Source of the DNA: Sphingomonas albertensis
Lineage (GTDB): Bacteria; Pseudomonadota; Alphaproteobacteria; Sphingomonadales; Sphingomonadaceae
DNA: 64,000 nucleotides
Assembly: GCF_014358075.1 (NCBI RefSeq)
Contig: NZ_JACONT010000014.1
Location: 1 to 64,000, forward strand
Reading direction: 5' to 3'
Shown: piece by piece, positions 18,692 through 27,186 of the stretch
Position numbering within the stretch: position 1 is the stretch's first letter
Layout of the letters: each line of letters opens with the position of its first letter
Notes under the pieces: generated by a model
Databases searched by the model: none
Seen by the model: the letters and a program-made list of their open reading frames with translations, nothing else
What the model was told of the DNA's origin: nothing
Made by a program: the position numbers and the translations under genes

Positions 18692-19332
18692 GCCTCGTCG
18701 GTGTCGGCGAGCTTCCAGTTCGGATCGCTGCTCTTCAGCGTCCGTGCGAACGTCCAGACGTCGTGCGTCTCGACCGCGTCGGTCAGCGACCCGGCCAGCA
18801 CATTACCCTCGCCGTCGCGCGTGACCGCCGCGATGTCCGCGTCGAACCGCACCGTGATCCGCGCATCGCGACCCGACACGCTCGCATCGGAGATCACCGC
18901 GCGCTCGATCGACACGAGACGGTTGTCGAGCACTTCGCCAGCCGCGACCCGCGCTGCGATCGCCTCGGCGAACGCCGCCCGGACATCGTCTTCGGCGAGA
19001 TAGCCCAGTTGCTCCTCGTCGCCCTTCCAGAACGCCTCAAGCACCATGCGGTACGCCGCCTGTGCGCCTTCGAGGAACTGGTTGACGTCGAACCCGGATT
19101 CGGTGGCGACGATCGACCGCAGGCCCGCCTCGGCGCGCGGCTCGATGTTGCGGCTGGCGACCTCGCGGGGCTCGGGCGTCGCATCCACCGTTCGCGGAAC
19201 GGCAGCGAGCGCAGGACGGTCCTCGGCCGCGCGCGGCAAGGGCTGTTCATGCCCCGTCCGCTTGCCGAGCACGCTGTACAGTCGCATCGCCAAGAAGCCT
19301 GCAACCATCGCGAGAAGAACTACGTAAAACAA
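18688..19332 (-). CDS. Tim44/TimA family adaptor protein
   Basis: About 214 aa: one N-terminal membrane helix (FYVVLLAMVAGFLAMRLYSVLG), a linker, and a C-terminal Tim44-like domain (FLEGAQAAYRMVLEAFWKGDEEQL through VWTFARTLKSSDPNWKLADT). The start is a TTG at 19332 with GGAGG five bases upstream, matching family N-termini; the ATG further upstream adds residues before the helix that relatives lack. In alphaproteobacteria the gene is regularly beside mltA and upstream of smr, as here, and divergent from secB. Probably an inner-membrane adaptor for protein transport or assembly. Confidence 0.9.
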   Translation of the reverse strand: MFYVVLLAMVAGFLAMRLYSVLGKRTGHEQPLPRAAEDRPALAAVPRTVDATPEPREVASRNIEPRAEAGLRSIVATESGFDVNQFLEGAQAAYRMVLEAFWKGDEEQLGYLAEDDVRAAFAEAIAARVAAGEVLDNRLVSIERAVISDASVSGRDARITVRFDADIAAVTRDGEGNVLAGSLTDAVETHDVWTFARTLKSSDPNWKLADTDEA

Positions 19333-19499
19333 CCGTGCCTCCGATCTTCGGGCTAACATAGGCCAAAGCTGCGCTTATTCAAACCCGGGCCCGTTGAAAC
19401 GCCCGGTCGGCACTGCTACTCGCAGCCCCCTGACCGACATGAACGCGCAAGCGTGCCGCTTCGGTCCCTATTTCACGCTTCTTCGCAAGGACACGACGA

Positions 19500-20021
19500 A
19501 TGGATGATCAGGACAATGGCGTGACCGCGCCCGACCAGATGGGCGACCAGCTTGTGAACGGCGAGGACACGATTCCCGCCGCCGGCCTGATCTCGCAATA
19601 CGTCAAGGATCTATCGTTCGAGAACCCGAACGCGCCTGCCGTCTACCAGAACCAGACCCCGCCGGCGATCGACGTGCAGTTCAACATCGGCGCGGCGCAG
19701 GTCGGCGACGAGGTGCACGAGGTCGTGCTGAAGATCGACGTCCGCGCCGAGACCGACGGGCAGGTCGCGTTCATCGTCGACCTTTCGTACGCAGGGCTCT
19801 TCGGGCTCCGCAACATTCCGGCCGAGCATGTCCAGCCGTTCCTGCTGGGTGAAGCACCGCGCCTGCTGTTCCCGTTCGCCCGCCGCGTGCTGTCGGATGC
19901 GGTGCGTGACGGGGGCTTCCCACCGCTGCTGCTCGAGCCGATCGATTTCGGCCAGCTGTACCTGACCCAGTCGGAGCAGCAGGGCATCCAGCCGAACGTC
20001 GGCGATTTCGGCCAGGCCTGA
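19500..20021 (+). CDS. secB: Protein-export chaperone SecB
   Basis: 173-aa tetrameric chaperone that keeps preproteins unfolded and passes them to SecA. The conserved stretches are IPAAGLISQYVKDLSFENPN near the N-terminus, VVLKIDVRAETDGQVAF, and PAEHVQPFLLGEAPRLLFPF followed by GGFPPLLLEPIDF. It lies divergent from tim44 across a 167-base gap and 25 bases before murJ. Confidence 0.97.
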   Translation: MDDQDNGVTAPDQMGDQLVNGEDTIPAAGLISQYVKDLSFENPNAPAVYQNQTPPAIDVQFNIGAAQVGDEVHEVVLKIDVRAETDGQVAFIVDLSYAGLFGLRNIPAEHVQPFLLGEAPRLLFPFARRVLSDAVRDGGFPPLLLEPIDFGQLYLTQSEQQGIQPNVGDFGQA

Positions 20022-20046
20022 TCGACCGGAGGCGGAGCTCGCGCAG

Positions 20047-21612
20047 ATGAACCTGACCAAGGCGCTTGGATCGGTCGGCGGGCTGACGCTCGCCAGCCGT
20101 GTCCTGGGGCTGGTGCGCGACTCGCTGTTCGCGCGGTTCGTCGGCGCGGGGTTCGCGTCGGACGCGTTCCTGATCGCGTTCCGCCTCCCCAACATGTTCC
20201 GTGCCCTCTTCGCGGAGGGCGCGTTCTCCGCCGCCTTTATCCCGATGTTCAATCGGAAGGTCGGCGACAAGACCGGGCGCGGATTGCCCGACGGGATCGC
20301 ATTCGCCGAGGACGCGCTGTCGGTCTTGCTGCCGACCTTGATCGCGATGACGGTGCTGTTCGAGCTCGCAGCATGGCCGATGACGTGGCTGCTGACCTTC
20401 GGGTTCAACGGCGCCAGCGCGGAACGGTTCGACTATGTCGTCCATCTCTCGCGGATCACTCTCCCCTATCTGTTGCTGATCAGCCTTGTATCGCTGCTCG
20501 GCGGCATCCTCAATTCGCTGCATAAATTCTGGATCAACGCCGCCGCGCCGATCCTGCTGAACGCGACACTGATCGCCGCCCTATTGCTGTTCCACGAGCG
20601 GCAGCCGCTGCTGACCGCCCGCAACCAGGCGATCGCGGTGACGGTGTCGGGGGCGTTGCAGCTTCTGTGGCTGATCTGGGCCTGTCGCGCATCCGGCGTG
20701 AAACTCCGCCTCAAGCGCCCGCAACTCAATCCCGACGTGAAGAAGCTGATGTCGCTGATCTGGCCCGCCGCCGCCGGGGCCGGCGCGGTGCAGATCAACC
20801 TCGTCGTCTCGACCGCGCTCGCCGCCGCGTTGCTGCCGGCCGGCTCGGTCTCGTACATTTATTTCGCCGACCGGTTGAACCAGCTCCCGCTCGGATTGAT
20901 CGGCATCGGCCTCGGCACCGTCCTGCTCCCCACGATCTCGCGCCAGCTCGGCCGCGGCGAGGATGCGGAGGCGATGACGACGCAGAACCGCGGCATGGAG
21001 CTCGCGCTGTTCCTGACGCTGCCCGCGACGGTCGCGCTGATCGTCTGCGGCGTGCCGATCGTCGGCGCGCTGTTCCAGCACGGCAAGTTCGCGCTCGACG
21101 ACAGCGTGCTGACCGCACAGGCGCTCGCCGCCTTCTCGATCGGGCTGCCGTCGTACATCCTCGTGAAGGTGCTCACGCCCGGCTATTACGCCCGCTCCGA
21201 CACGAAAACGCCGGTGCGCTACGCGACGACGTCGATGGTCGTGAACCTCGTGCTCAACCTCGCCTTCATCAAGCCGCTCGGTCACATGGGTCCACCGCTC
21301 GCCACCGCGATCGCGAGCACGGTCAACGTCGCCATGCTCTACCGCACGCTCGTCCGGCGCGGGCACTTCACCCCGGACGCGCGGCTGCGCCGGCGGACGT
21401 GGCGGCTGCTGGTCGCCGCGCTGATCATGGGCGTCGTGATGTTTTTCCTCAACGACCTGTTCCAGCCGTTCGTAACCGGCACCAGCATCCAGCGCTGGGG
21501 CGCCATGCTGGTGCTGGTTACCACCGGCGGCGTGGTCTATGCGATCGCCACATTGCTCACCGGCGCGTTCCGGCTGGGCGACATCTCCACGCTTCTGCGT
21601 CGTTCACGATAG
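20047..21612 (+). CDS. murJ: Lipid II flippase MurJ
   Basis: 521-aa polytopic MOP-superfamily protein (about 14 TM helices) that flips lipid II across the inner membrane for peptidoglycan synthesis. The N-terminus LTLASRVLGLVRDSLFARFVG, the FRLPNMFRALFAEGAFSAAF segment and the PAAAGAGAVQINL region are diagnostic. It is followed 8 bases later by trpS on the same strand. Confidence 0.97.
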   Translation: MNLTKALGSVGGLTLASRVLGLVRDSLFARFVGAGFASDAFLIAFRLPNMFRALFAEGAFSAAFIPMFNRKVGDKTGRGLPDGIAFAEDALSVLLPTLIAMTVLFELAAWPMTWLLTFGFNGASAERFDYVVHLSRITLPYLLLISLVSLLGGILNSLHKFWINAAAPILLNATLIAALLLFHERQPLLTARNQAIAVTVSGALQLLWLIWACRASGVKLRLKRPQLNPDVKKLMSLIWPAAAGAGAVQINLVVSTALAAALLPAGSVSYIYFADRLNQLPLGLIGIGLGTVLLPTISRQLGRGEDAEAMTTQNRGMELALFLTLPATVALIVCGVPIVGALFQHGKFALDDSVLTAQALAAFSIGLPSYILVKVLTPGYYARSDTKTPVRYATTSMVVNLVLNLAFIKPLGHMGPPLATAIASTVNVAMLYRTLVRRGHFTPDARLRRRTWRLLVAALIMGVVMFFLNDLFQPFVTGTSIQRWGAMLVLVTTGGVVYAIATLLTGAFRLGDISTLLRRSR

Positions 21613-21620
21613 GTCTCTCA

Positions 21621-22628
21621 ATGCGCGTTGTTTCCGGCATCAAGCCCACCGGTAATCTCCACCTCGGCAATTACCTGGGCGCCGTGAAGCAGTGGGTGGC
21701 ACTCCAGGACGACGTCGCGGCGCAGGGCGGCGAGTCTATGTTCTTCATCGCCGATCTCCACGCCCCGACCGAGTGGATCGCGCCGGCGGAACTGTCGGCG
21801 CACACGATCGAGGTCGCCGCGACGATGATCGCCGCCGGAATCGATCCGGCAAAGTCGATCCTGTTCAACCAGGCGCGCGTGCCGGCGCACAGCGAGATGG
21901 CGTGGCTGCTCAACACGGTCGCCCGCGTCGGCTGGCTGAACCGGATGACGCAGTTCAAGGACAAGGCGGGAAAGAACCGCGAGGGCGCGAGCGTCGGGCT
22001 GTACGACTACCCCGTGCTGATGGCCGCCGACGTGCTGCTCTACAACGCGACGCACGTGCCGGTCGGCGAGGACCAGAAGCAGCACCTCGAACTCGCACGC
22101 GACATCGCGACCAAGTTCAACGGCGACTACGGCGTCGACCTGTTCACGCTGCCCGCGCCGCTGATCAGCAAGGCCGCGCCGCGGATCATGTCTTTGCGCG
22201 ATGCGTCGGCGAAGATGTCGAAGTCGAATCCGTCCGAGCAGTCGGTGGTCAAGCTGATCGACAGCGACGACACCATCGCCGACAAGTTCCGCAAGGCGAA
22301 GACCGATCCCGACGTGCTGCCGGCGACGGTCGACGAACTCGGCGACCGGGCCGAGGCGCGCAACCTGCTGACGATCTACGCGGCGCTGGCGGACAGCAAT
22401 GTGGCGACCGTGCTCGGTGAGTTCGGCGGCAAGGGCTTCGGCGCGTTCAAGCCCGCGCTGGCGGATCTAGCGGTGGCCAAGCTCGGGCCGATCCGTGACG
22501 AGATGGTGCGGCTGCTGGACGATCGCAGCGCGGTGACGGCGGTGCTGCAGGCGGGGGCGGAGAAGGCGCGTGCGCTGGCGGCACCGGTGTTGAAGGCGAC
22601 GCAGGATGCGATGGGGTTGCAGGTCTAA
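21621..22628 (+). CDS. trpS: Tryptophanyl-tRNA synthetase
   Basis: 335-aa class I aminoacyl-tRNA synthetase. The HIGH-type motif is PTGNLHLGNYLG (residues about 9-20), the KMSKS motif is SAKMSKSNPS, and the Trp pocket/second-fold elements FNQARVPAHSEMAWLL and VPVGEDQKQHLE are present. The start is the ATG at 21621, eight bases after the murJ stop. It is followed by two different repeat elements before dnaA. Confidence 0.97.
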   Translation: MRVVSGIKPTGNLHLGNYLGAVKQWVALQDDVAAQGGESMFFIADLHAPTEWIAPAELSAHTIEVAATMIAAGIDPAKSILFNQARVPAHSEMAWLLNTVARVGWLNRMTQFKDKAGKNREGASVGLYDYPVLMAADVLLYNATHVPVGEDQKQHLELARDIATKFNGDYGVDLFTLPAPLISKAAPRIMSLRDASAKMSKSNPSEQSVVKLIDSDDTIADKFRKAKTDPDVLPATVDELGDRAEARNLLTIYAALADSNVATVLGEFGGKGFGAFKPALADLAVAKLGPIRDEMVRLLDDRSAVTAVLQAGAEKARALAAPVLKATQDAMGLQV

Positions 22629-22643
22629 ACGCGAGCCGACCTG

Positions 22644-22752
22644 CCCCCCTCCCTGGAAGGGAGGGGTTGGGGGTGGGTTGCCATCCGCATCATGGAACCG
22701 GTGCGGCAAAAGCTGGCCGACCCACCCCCGACCCCTCCCTTCCAGGGAGGGG
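22644..22752. repeat. dispersed inverted-arm repeat, family B copy 1
   Basis: Left arm cccctccctggaagggaggg followed by gggggtggg; right arm ccacccccgacccctccc then ttccagggagggg, the reverse complement of the left. The centre differs between copies. Others are at 58482-58591 and 63606-63712. It lies between the convergent trpS and dnaA genes. Confidence 0.85.
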
Positions 22753-22797
22753 AGCAGAATTCAGTAGGTCCACAATTTAGTAGGTCCATTAGCGTGT

Positions 22798-22850
22798 TCC
22801 CCCGCGAAGGCGGGGGCTCAGTCTGGACTCCCGCCTTCGCGGGAGAACAA
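22798..22850. repeat. REP-like palindrome (family D), second copy
   Basis: cccccgcgaaggcgggggct, centre cagtctgg, then cccgccttcgcgggag, the same layout as at 9991-10040. It lies just downstream of the dnaA stop, where the hairpin could end or stabilise the dnaA transcript. Confidence 0.85.
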
Positions 22851-22866
22851 GGAAGCGCAGGCTGCC

Positions 22867-24366
22867 TTAGCCCTCAAGCTCGCGCATCAGCACCCGCACC
22901 GCCGCATCGATATCGCGGTCCGAATCGCGCAGTTCCTCGATCTTGCGCACCGCATGGATCACCGTCGAGTGATCGCGACCACCGAACTTCCGCCCGATCT
23001 CCGGCAGTGACCGGGTCGTCAGCCGCTTCGCCAGATACATCGCGATCTGCCGAGGCCGTGCCACGGCTCGCGCCCGCCGCGCCGAAATCAGGTCGAGCGG
23101 CTTCAGTTCGAAATGCGCCGACACCAGCTTCTGGATCTCGTCGATCGTCACGCGCTTCTGCGCACCGCGAAGAACCTCGCCCAACGTCGCGACCGCGAAG
23201 TCGAGATCGATCGTATCCCCGGTCAGCTGCGCATATGCCACCACCCGGTTCAGTGCGCCCTCCAGCTCGCGGATGTTCGCATGGATGCGGGCGGCGAGCA
23301 GGTCGAGCACGTCGGTCGGCACGCGCATGTCGGGCAGGTCGACCAGCTTCCGATCGAGAATCGTCCGGCGCAGCGTCAGGTCGGGCGCCTTGATGTCCGC
23401 AACCAGGCCGACCGCCATCCGGCTGACGATCCGCGCTTCGACGCCTTCCAGCGCCTGCGGGCAGCGATCGGCGGAGATCACGAGCCGCTTGCCCGCCGCC
23501 ATGATCTCGTTGACGGTGTGGAAGAACTCCTCCTGCGTCGCGTCCTTGCCGGCGATGAACTGGAGGTCGTCGATCAGCAGCAGGTCGGCACCGCGCAGCC
23601 GCTGCTTGAAGGCATGCGTATCGCGCGCGCGCATCGCCGCGACGAAATCGTACATGAAGCGCTCGGCGGACATGCACAGCACGATCGCGTGCGGGTTATG
23701 CTCGAGGAACGCGTGGCCGATCGCGTGCATGAGGTGGGTCTTGCCCTGCCCCGTACCGCTGTGGAGGAACAACGGGCTGAACCGGACCGGACCCGGCTCG
23801 GCGAGCACCTTGGCGGCGTTGAACGCGACCTTGTTCGACGGATCGACGACGAATCGCGCAAAGGTATAGCGCGGATCGAGCGGCGGGCGTTCGGCGGGCA
23901 CCCCGACCGGCGCCGCGGCCACGACCGGCGCCGGCGCAGGCTTCAGCGACGGATCGACGCCGAACTTCATCACAACCTGTGCAGGCTGCGCAGCCGGCTT
24001 GGGTTCTGCGACCGGCTTGGCTTCGACGACCGGCTTCGGCGCGGCAGGCTCTACGACCGCCGAATCCGCCACAGGCTCGATCGCCAGCATGACGGGCGCG
24101 CGACCCGGCACCCGGGTCTCGATCTGGACGGTGCGGACGTTGGGCAGGATCTGCTTGAATTCGAGCACGAGTCGGTCGGCGTAATGATTGCGGACCCAGT
24201 TCGTCATGAACGCCGATGGCAGCGCGAGGCGGATCGTGTCGCGGTCCTCGCCCGGGATCAGCTCGATCGGCTTCAGCCACTGCTCGAACAGCCGCGCGCC
24301 CGCCGACTCGCGCAAGGACGCACGCACGCGGGCCCAGGCCTTCTCGGCCTCGGTCGCGTGTGTCAT
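22867..24366 (-). CDS. dnaA: Chromosomal replication initiator DnaA
   Basis: 499-aa initiator. Domain I (residues 1-75, WLKPIELIPGEDRDTIRL), a Pro/Ala/Lys-rich domain II linker (about 80-165), AAA+ domain III with Walker A GTGQGKTHLMHA near 201 and DLLLIDDLQFIAG, and domain IV with the DNA-binding signature GRDHSTVIHAVRKIEEL. The start is placed at MTHATEAEKAW, with AAGGA just upstream. The frame stays open for 333 bases more, but that part is non-homologous leader. No clear TTATCCACA-type boxes were found upstream. Confidence 0.97.
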   Translation of the reverse strand: MTHATEAEKAWARVRASLRESAGARLFEQWLKPIELIPGEDRDTIRLALPSAFMTNWVRNHYADRLVLEFKQILPNVRTVQIETRVPGRAPVMLAIEPVADSAVVEPAAPKPVVEAKPVAEPKPAAQPAQVVMKFGVDPSLKPAPAPVVAAAPVGVPAERPPLDPRYTFARFVVDPSNKVAFNAAKVLAEPGPVRFSPLFLHSGTGQGKTHLMHAIGHAFLEHNPHAIVLCMSAERFMYDFVAAMRARDTHAFKQRLRGADLLLIDDLQFIAGKDATQEEFFHTVNEIMAAGKRLVISADRCPQALEGVEARIVSRMAVGLVADIKAPDLTLRRTILDRKLVDLPDMRVPTDVLDLLAARIHANIRELEGALNRVVAYAQLTGDTIDLDFAVATLGEVLRGAQKRVTIDEIQKLVSAHFELKPLDLISARRARAVARPRQIAMYLAKRLTTRSLPEIGRKFGGRDHSTVIHAVRKIEELRDSDRDIDAAVRVLMRELEG

Positions 24367-24756
24367 CGGTCCTTGCCACTTCGTCACGCGCACACTTCTC
24401 CGACCCCGCACGACACGCGTGCAGGTGACATAGTCCCGACAGAAAATAGCCCCCAGACGACCCCAAGGGTCATCCGGCATCTTCGCCCTGTTTGTTGATG
24501 CAGCGGTGGAAACCACCGTCGCTGTGAGCCCCGTTATGAAGCGATCAGCGATCCGAGCAAGGCCCCGACGCGTCACATTTTCGAAATAAAGCGGGTTGAC
24601 TTGATCAAGCCGCGGAAATGCGTCGATATTTTTATAAGTGGCTGTGTTTACGCATTTTTTGCAATTTCGGCGATTGCATGACGTGATTCTCTCGCACACG
24701 AATCGTGGCGAATCCTAGGGTTATGCGGACTCTCCGGAGGCTCCCTTCGCACACGC
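24367..24756 (-). promoter_or_regulatory. long dnaA upstream/leader region
   Basis: About 390 bases without a gene between the dnaA start and the rpsT terminator. The stretch 24580-24690 is AT-rich for this genome and holds runs such as atatttttataag and acgcattttttgc, the probable dnaA promoter area. A gtggaaaccac palindrome lies at 24505-24519. I see no DnaA-box cluster and do not call an origin. Confidence 0.4.
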
Positions 24757-24786
24757 AAAAAACCCGCCGGAGAAACCCCGGCGGGT
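24757..24786 (-). terminator. Rho-independent terminator of rpsT
   Basis: On the minus strand, CCCGCCGG pairs with CCGGCGGG around a 7-base loop, followed by TTTTTT. It begins 25 bases after the rpsT stop. Confidence 0.9.
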
Positions 24787-24811
24787 GATCTACGCGACAG
24801 TGATCGTTCGC

Positions 24812-25075
24812 TCAGGCGAGCCCGGTCACGGCCTTGGTCAGACGCGCGAACTTGCGGCTCGCGGTGTTCTTGTGCAGCACGCCCTTGGCGACGCCACGCT
24901 GCAGCTCAGGCTGTGCCGCTGCGAGTGCGGTGGTCGCTGCACCCTTGTCGCCCGACGCCAGTGCGGCCTCGACCTTCTTGATGAAGGTACGGATACGGCC
25001 GACTCGGTTGCCGTTCACTTCCGCGCGACGGTCGTTGCGACGGATACGCTTTTTCGCCTGCGGCGTGTTCGCCAT
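24812..25075 (-). CDS. rpsT: 30S ribosomal protein S20
   Basis: 87-residue basic primary-binding ribosomal protein. It opens [17 protein letters not shown], has the conserved [13 protein letters not shown] helix and ends in the helical [16 protein letters not shown]. It lies directly upstream of dnaA on the same strand, as in many alphaproteobacteria, and is closed by a strong terminator. Confidence 0.98.
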   Translation of the reverse strand: MANTPQAKKRIRRNDRRAEVNGNRVGRIRTFIKKVEAALASGDKGAATTALAAAQPELQRGVAKGVLHKNTASRKFARLTKAVTGLA

Positions 25076-25182
25076 GAAGCCCTCTGGATGTTCGAATGAA
25101 TAAAAAGGGGCGCCGGATTGCTCCTACGCCCTCTCGAAGCCGCGGCCCTACTCACTTTGCTCCTGCGCGTCAACCGAAACGC

Positions 25183-25998
25183 TCAGCCGCGCTGGCACTT
25201 CGGACACCAGAAGGTCGAGCGCCCGCCCTCGGTACGCCGCCTGACGGTCGTGCCGCATTCGCACGCCTCGCCCTCGCGCCCATAGACACGCCATTGCTTG
25301 GAGAAATAGCCGAGTTCGCCGTCCGGCCGCACATAGTCGCGAAGCGAAGAGCCACCAGCGAGAATCGCCGCCGTCAGCACCGTCCGAATCGCCTCGACCA
25401 GCCGCTCGAGTCGAAACAGCGAGATACGCCCCGCCGCCCGGCTCGGCGCGATCTTCGCCATATGCAGCGCCTCGCACACATAGATGTTGCCGAGCCCCGC
25501 GACGATCCGCTGATCGAGCAGCATCGCCTTGATCGACGCCCCCCGCCCTTCAAGTGCCTCCAGCAGATATGCGGCCGTCAGGTCTGGCCCGAGCGGCTCC
25601 GGCCCCATGCTGAGGAACGGCGGATAATTGGCGATGTCCTCGGTCGCCCAAAGATCGAGAAAGCCGAATCGCCGTGGGTCGTTGAGCGCAACCGTCCGGC
25701 CCGCCCCCGTCCCGATCAGCAGGTGATCGTGCGGCAGGAGTTCGCTCGGATCGACTCGCCAGCGTCCCGACATGCCAAGATGGAACAACAAAGTATCGCC
25801 GCGATCGGTATCGATCAGCCCGTATTTGGCACGCCGCCCGAGCGTCGTCACGGTCGCTCCGGTCATCCGCTGGCGCAGGTCGACCGGGATCGCTTTGCGC
25901 AGGTCGGCGCGACGCGGCTCGACCAAGGTCAGGCGCTGGCCCTTGAGCACGGGCTCCAGCCCGCGCACGGTGGTTTCGACTTCTGGTAATTCTGGCAC
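25183..25998 (-). CDS. mutM: Formamidopyrimidine-DNA glycosylase (Fpg/MutM)
   Basis: 271-aa base-excision enzyme removing 8-oxoguanine and formamidopyrimidines, with AP-lyase activity. The catalytic Pro2-Glu3 follow the initiator Met (PELPEVETTVRGL). The H2TH region is LDQRIVAGLGNIYVCEAL, and the C-terminal zinc finger is present (CECGTTV ... FWCPKCQ). It is divergent from ubiE across 56 bases and precedes rpsT. Confidence 0.97.
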   Translation of the reverse strand: MPELPEVETTVRGLEPVLKGQRLTLVEPRRADLRKAIPVDLRQRMTGATVTTLGRRAKYGLIDTDRGDTLLFHLGMSGRWRVDPSELLPHDHLLIGTGAGRTVALNDPRRFGFLDLWATEDIANYPPFLSMGPEPLGPDLTAAYLLEALEGRGASIKAMLLDQRIVAGLGNIYVCEALHMAKIAPSRAAGRISLFRLERLVEAIRTVLTAAILAGGSSLRDYVRPDGELGYFSKQWRVYGREGEACECGTTVRRRTEGGRSTFWCPKCQRG

Positions 25999-26054
25999 GG
26001 TTTGCAGCTAGGTTGCGTTTGCTCGCGCCACAAGGCGCGGCTAGAGCGCAGGAT

Positions 26055-26819
26055 ATGAACGACTTGATCGCGCCCGCGCCCGCTTCGACGCCCGATACCG
26101 TCTCCTTCGGCTACGAAGACATTCCCGCCACCGAGAAGACCGCCCGCGTCGGCGGCGTCTTCTCGAACGTCGCAGGCAAATACGACCTGATGAACGATGC
26201 GATGTCGGGCGGCATGCACCGCCTGTGGAAGGACCGCTTCGTCCGCCGCGTGAAACCGCGCGAGGGCGAGCAGATCCTAGACATGGCCGGCGGCACGGGC
26301 GACATCGCGTTCCGCATGGAGCCGTCGGGCGCGTCGATCACGGTCGCCGACATCAACCCGCAGATGCTCGAAGTCGGCATGCAGCGCGCGCAGAAGCGCG
26401 GCATCGACGGCCTCGTCTGGACCGAAGCCAATGCCGAAACGCTGACCTTCCCCGACAAGTTCTTCGACGCCTACACGATCGCGTTCGGCATCCGTAACGT
26501 GACGGATATCCCCAAGGCGTTGCGCGAAGCCCACCGCGTCCTGCGCCGTGGCGGACGCTTCTACTGCCTCGAATTTTCGACCACCGTGTGGCCCGGGTTC
26601 GCCGAGGTGTACGATGCGTACTCGCACAAGATGGTCCCGAAGCTCGGCCAGCTTCTGGCGCAAGACGCCGACAGCTACCGCTATCTGATCGAATCGATCC
26701 GCCGCTTCCCCGACATGCCCAAGTTCAAAGGCATGATCGCGGACGCGGGCTTCGTGCAGACCAAGGTCGAACCGCTGCTGGGCGGACTCGTCGCGATCCA
26801 CAGCGGGTGGAAGATCTAG
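26055..26819 (+). CDS. ubiE: Ubiquinone/menaquinone C-methyltransferase UbiE
   Basis: 254-aa SAM-dependent class I methyltransferase of quinone synthesis. Motif I is LDMAGGTGDIAFRM, with the UbiE signatures YDLMNDAMSGGMHRLWK and FGIRNVTDIPKALREAHRVL. The start is the ATG giving MNDLIAPA; an in-frame ATG 42 bases upstream lies in the mutM/ubiE promoter gap. ubiB follows after a 367-base repeat-filled gap. Confidence 0.97.
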   Translation: MNDLIAPAPASTPDTVSFGYEDIPATEKTARVGGVFSNVAGKYDLMNDAMSGGMHRLWKDRFVRRVKPREGEQILDMAGGTGDIAFRMEPSGASITVADINPQMLEVGMQRAQKRGIDGLVWTEANAETLTFPDKFFDAYTIAFGIRNVTDIPKALREAHRVLRRGGRFYCLEFSTTVWPGFAEVYDAYSHKMVPKLGQLLAQDADSYRYLIESIRRFPDMPKFKGMIADAGFVQTKVEPLLGGLVAIHSGWKI

Positions 26820-26825
26820 TGATCA

Positions 26826-26882
26826 CGCTAAGGCGCGAAGACGCGAAGAGTGGTTCACGCGGAGACGCGGAGACGCGGAGAG
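26826..26882. repeat. inverted copy of the ubiE-ubiB minisatellite unit
   Basis: cgctaaggcgcgaagacgcg, then ttcacgcggagacgcggagacgcggaga, the reverse complement of the unit repeated at 27021-27164. The two sets face each other across about 140 bases and could form a very long hairpin. Confidence 0.8.
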
Positions 26883-27020
26883 TAAGTAAGGGCGAAAGCG
26901 CCAAGAAGCCTCTTGCGCGCCAGCGCTTTACAACCGCTTCGCCCATGATGAAAAGCCGCATCCGCGGCGAGGCGCCACACCTCTGCGCCTCTGTGCCTCT
27001 GTGCGAACCACTTCTTCTTT

Positions 27021-27164
27021 CTCTCCGCGTCTCCGCGTCTCCGCGTGAACAAATCTCTCTCCGCGTCTCCGCGTCTCCGCGTGAACAAATCTCTCTCCGC
27101 GTCTCCGCGTCTCCGCGTGAACAAATCTCTCTTCGCGCCTTCGCGCTCTTGCGTGAACATAACC
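27021..27164. repeat. 36-bp tandem repeat (four copies) between ubiE and ubiB
   Basis: Four head-to-tail 36-base units starting at 27021, 27057, 27093 and 27129. Each begins ctctccgcgtctccgcgtct and ends cgcgtgaacaaatct. The first three are nearly identical; the fourth has decayed (ttcgcgccttcgcgctcttg). Within each unit the 8-mer ctccgcgt is itself repeated three times. The repeats are contiguous, so this is a minisatellite and not a CRISPR. It ends about 20 bases before the ubiB start. Confidence 0.9.
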
Positions 27165-27186
27165 CTTCTCAAGGCGCTCCAACCCA

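Noticed and set aside
24367..24811. Chromosome origin beside dnaA
   Set aside because: No cluster of DnaA boxes is visible, and in related alphaproteobacteria the origin is often not next to dnaA.
27021..27164. Evenly spaced 36-base repeats resembling a CRISPR array
   Set aside because: The units are directly contiguous with no spacers and contain an internal 8-mer repeat; no cas gene is nearby.
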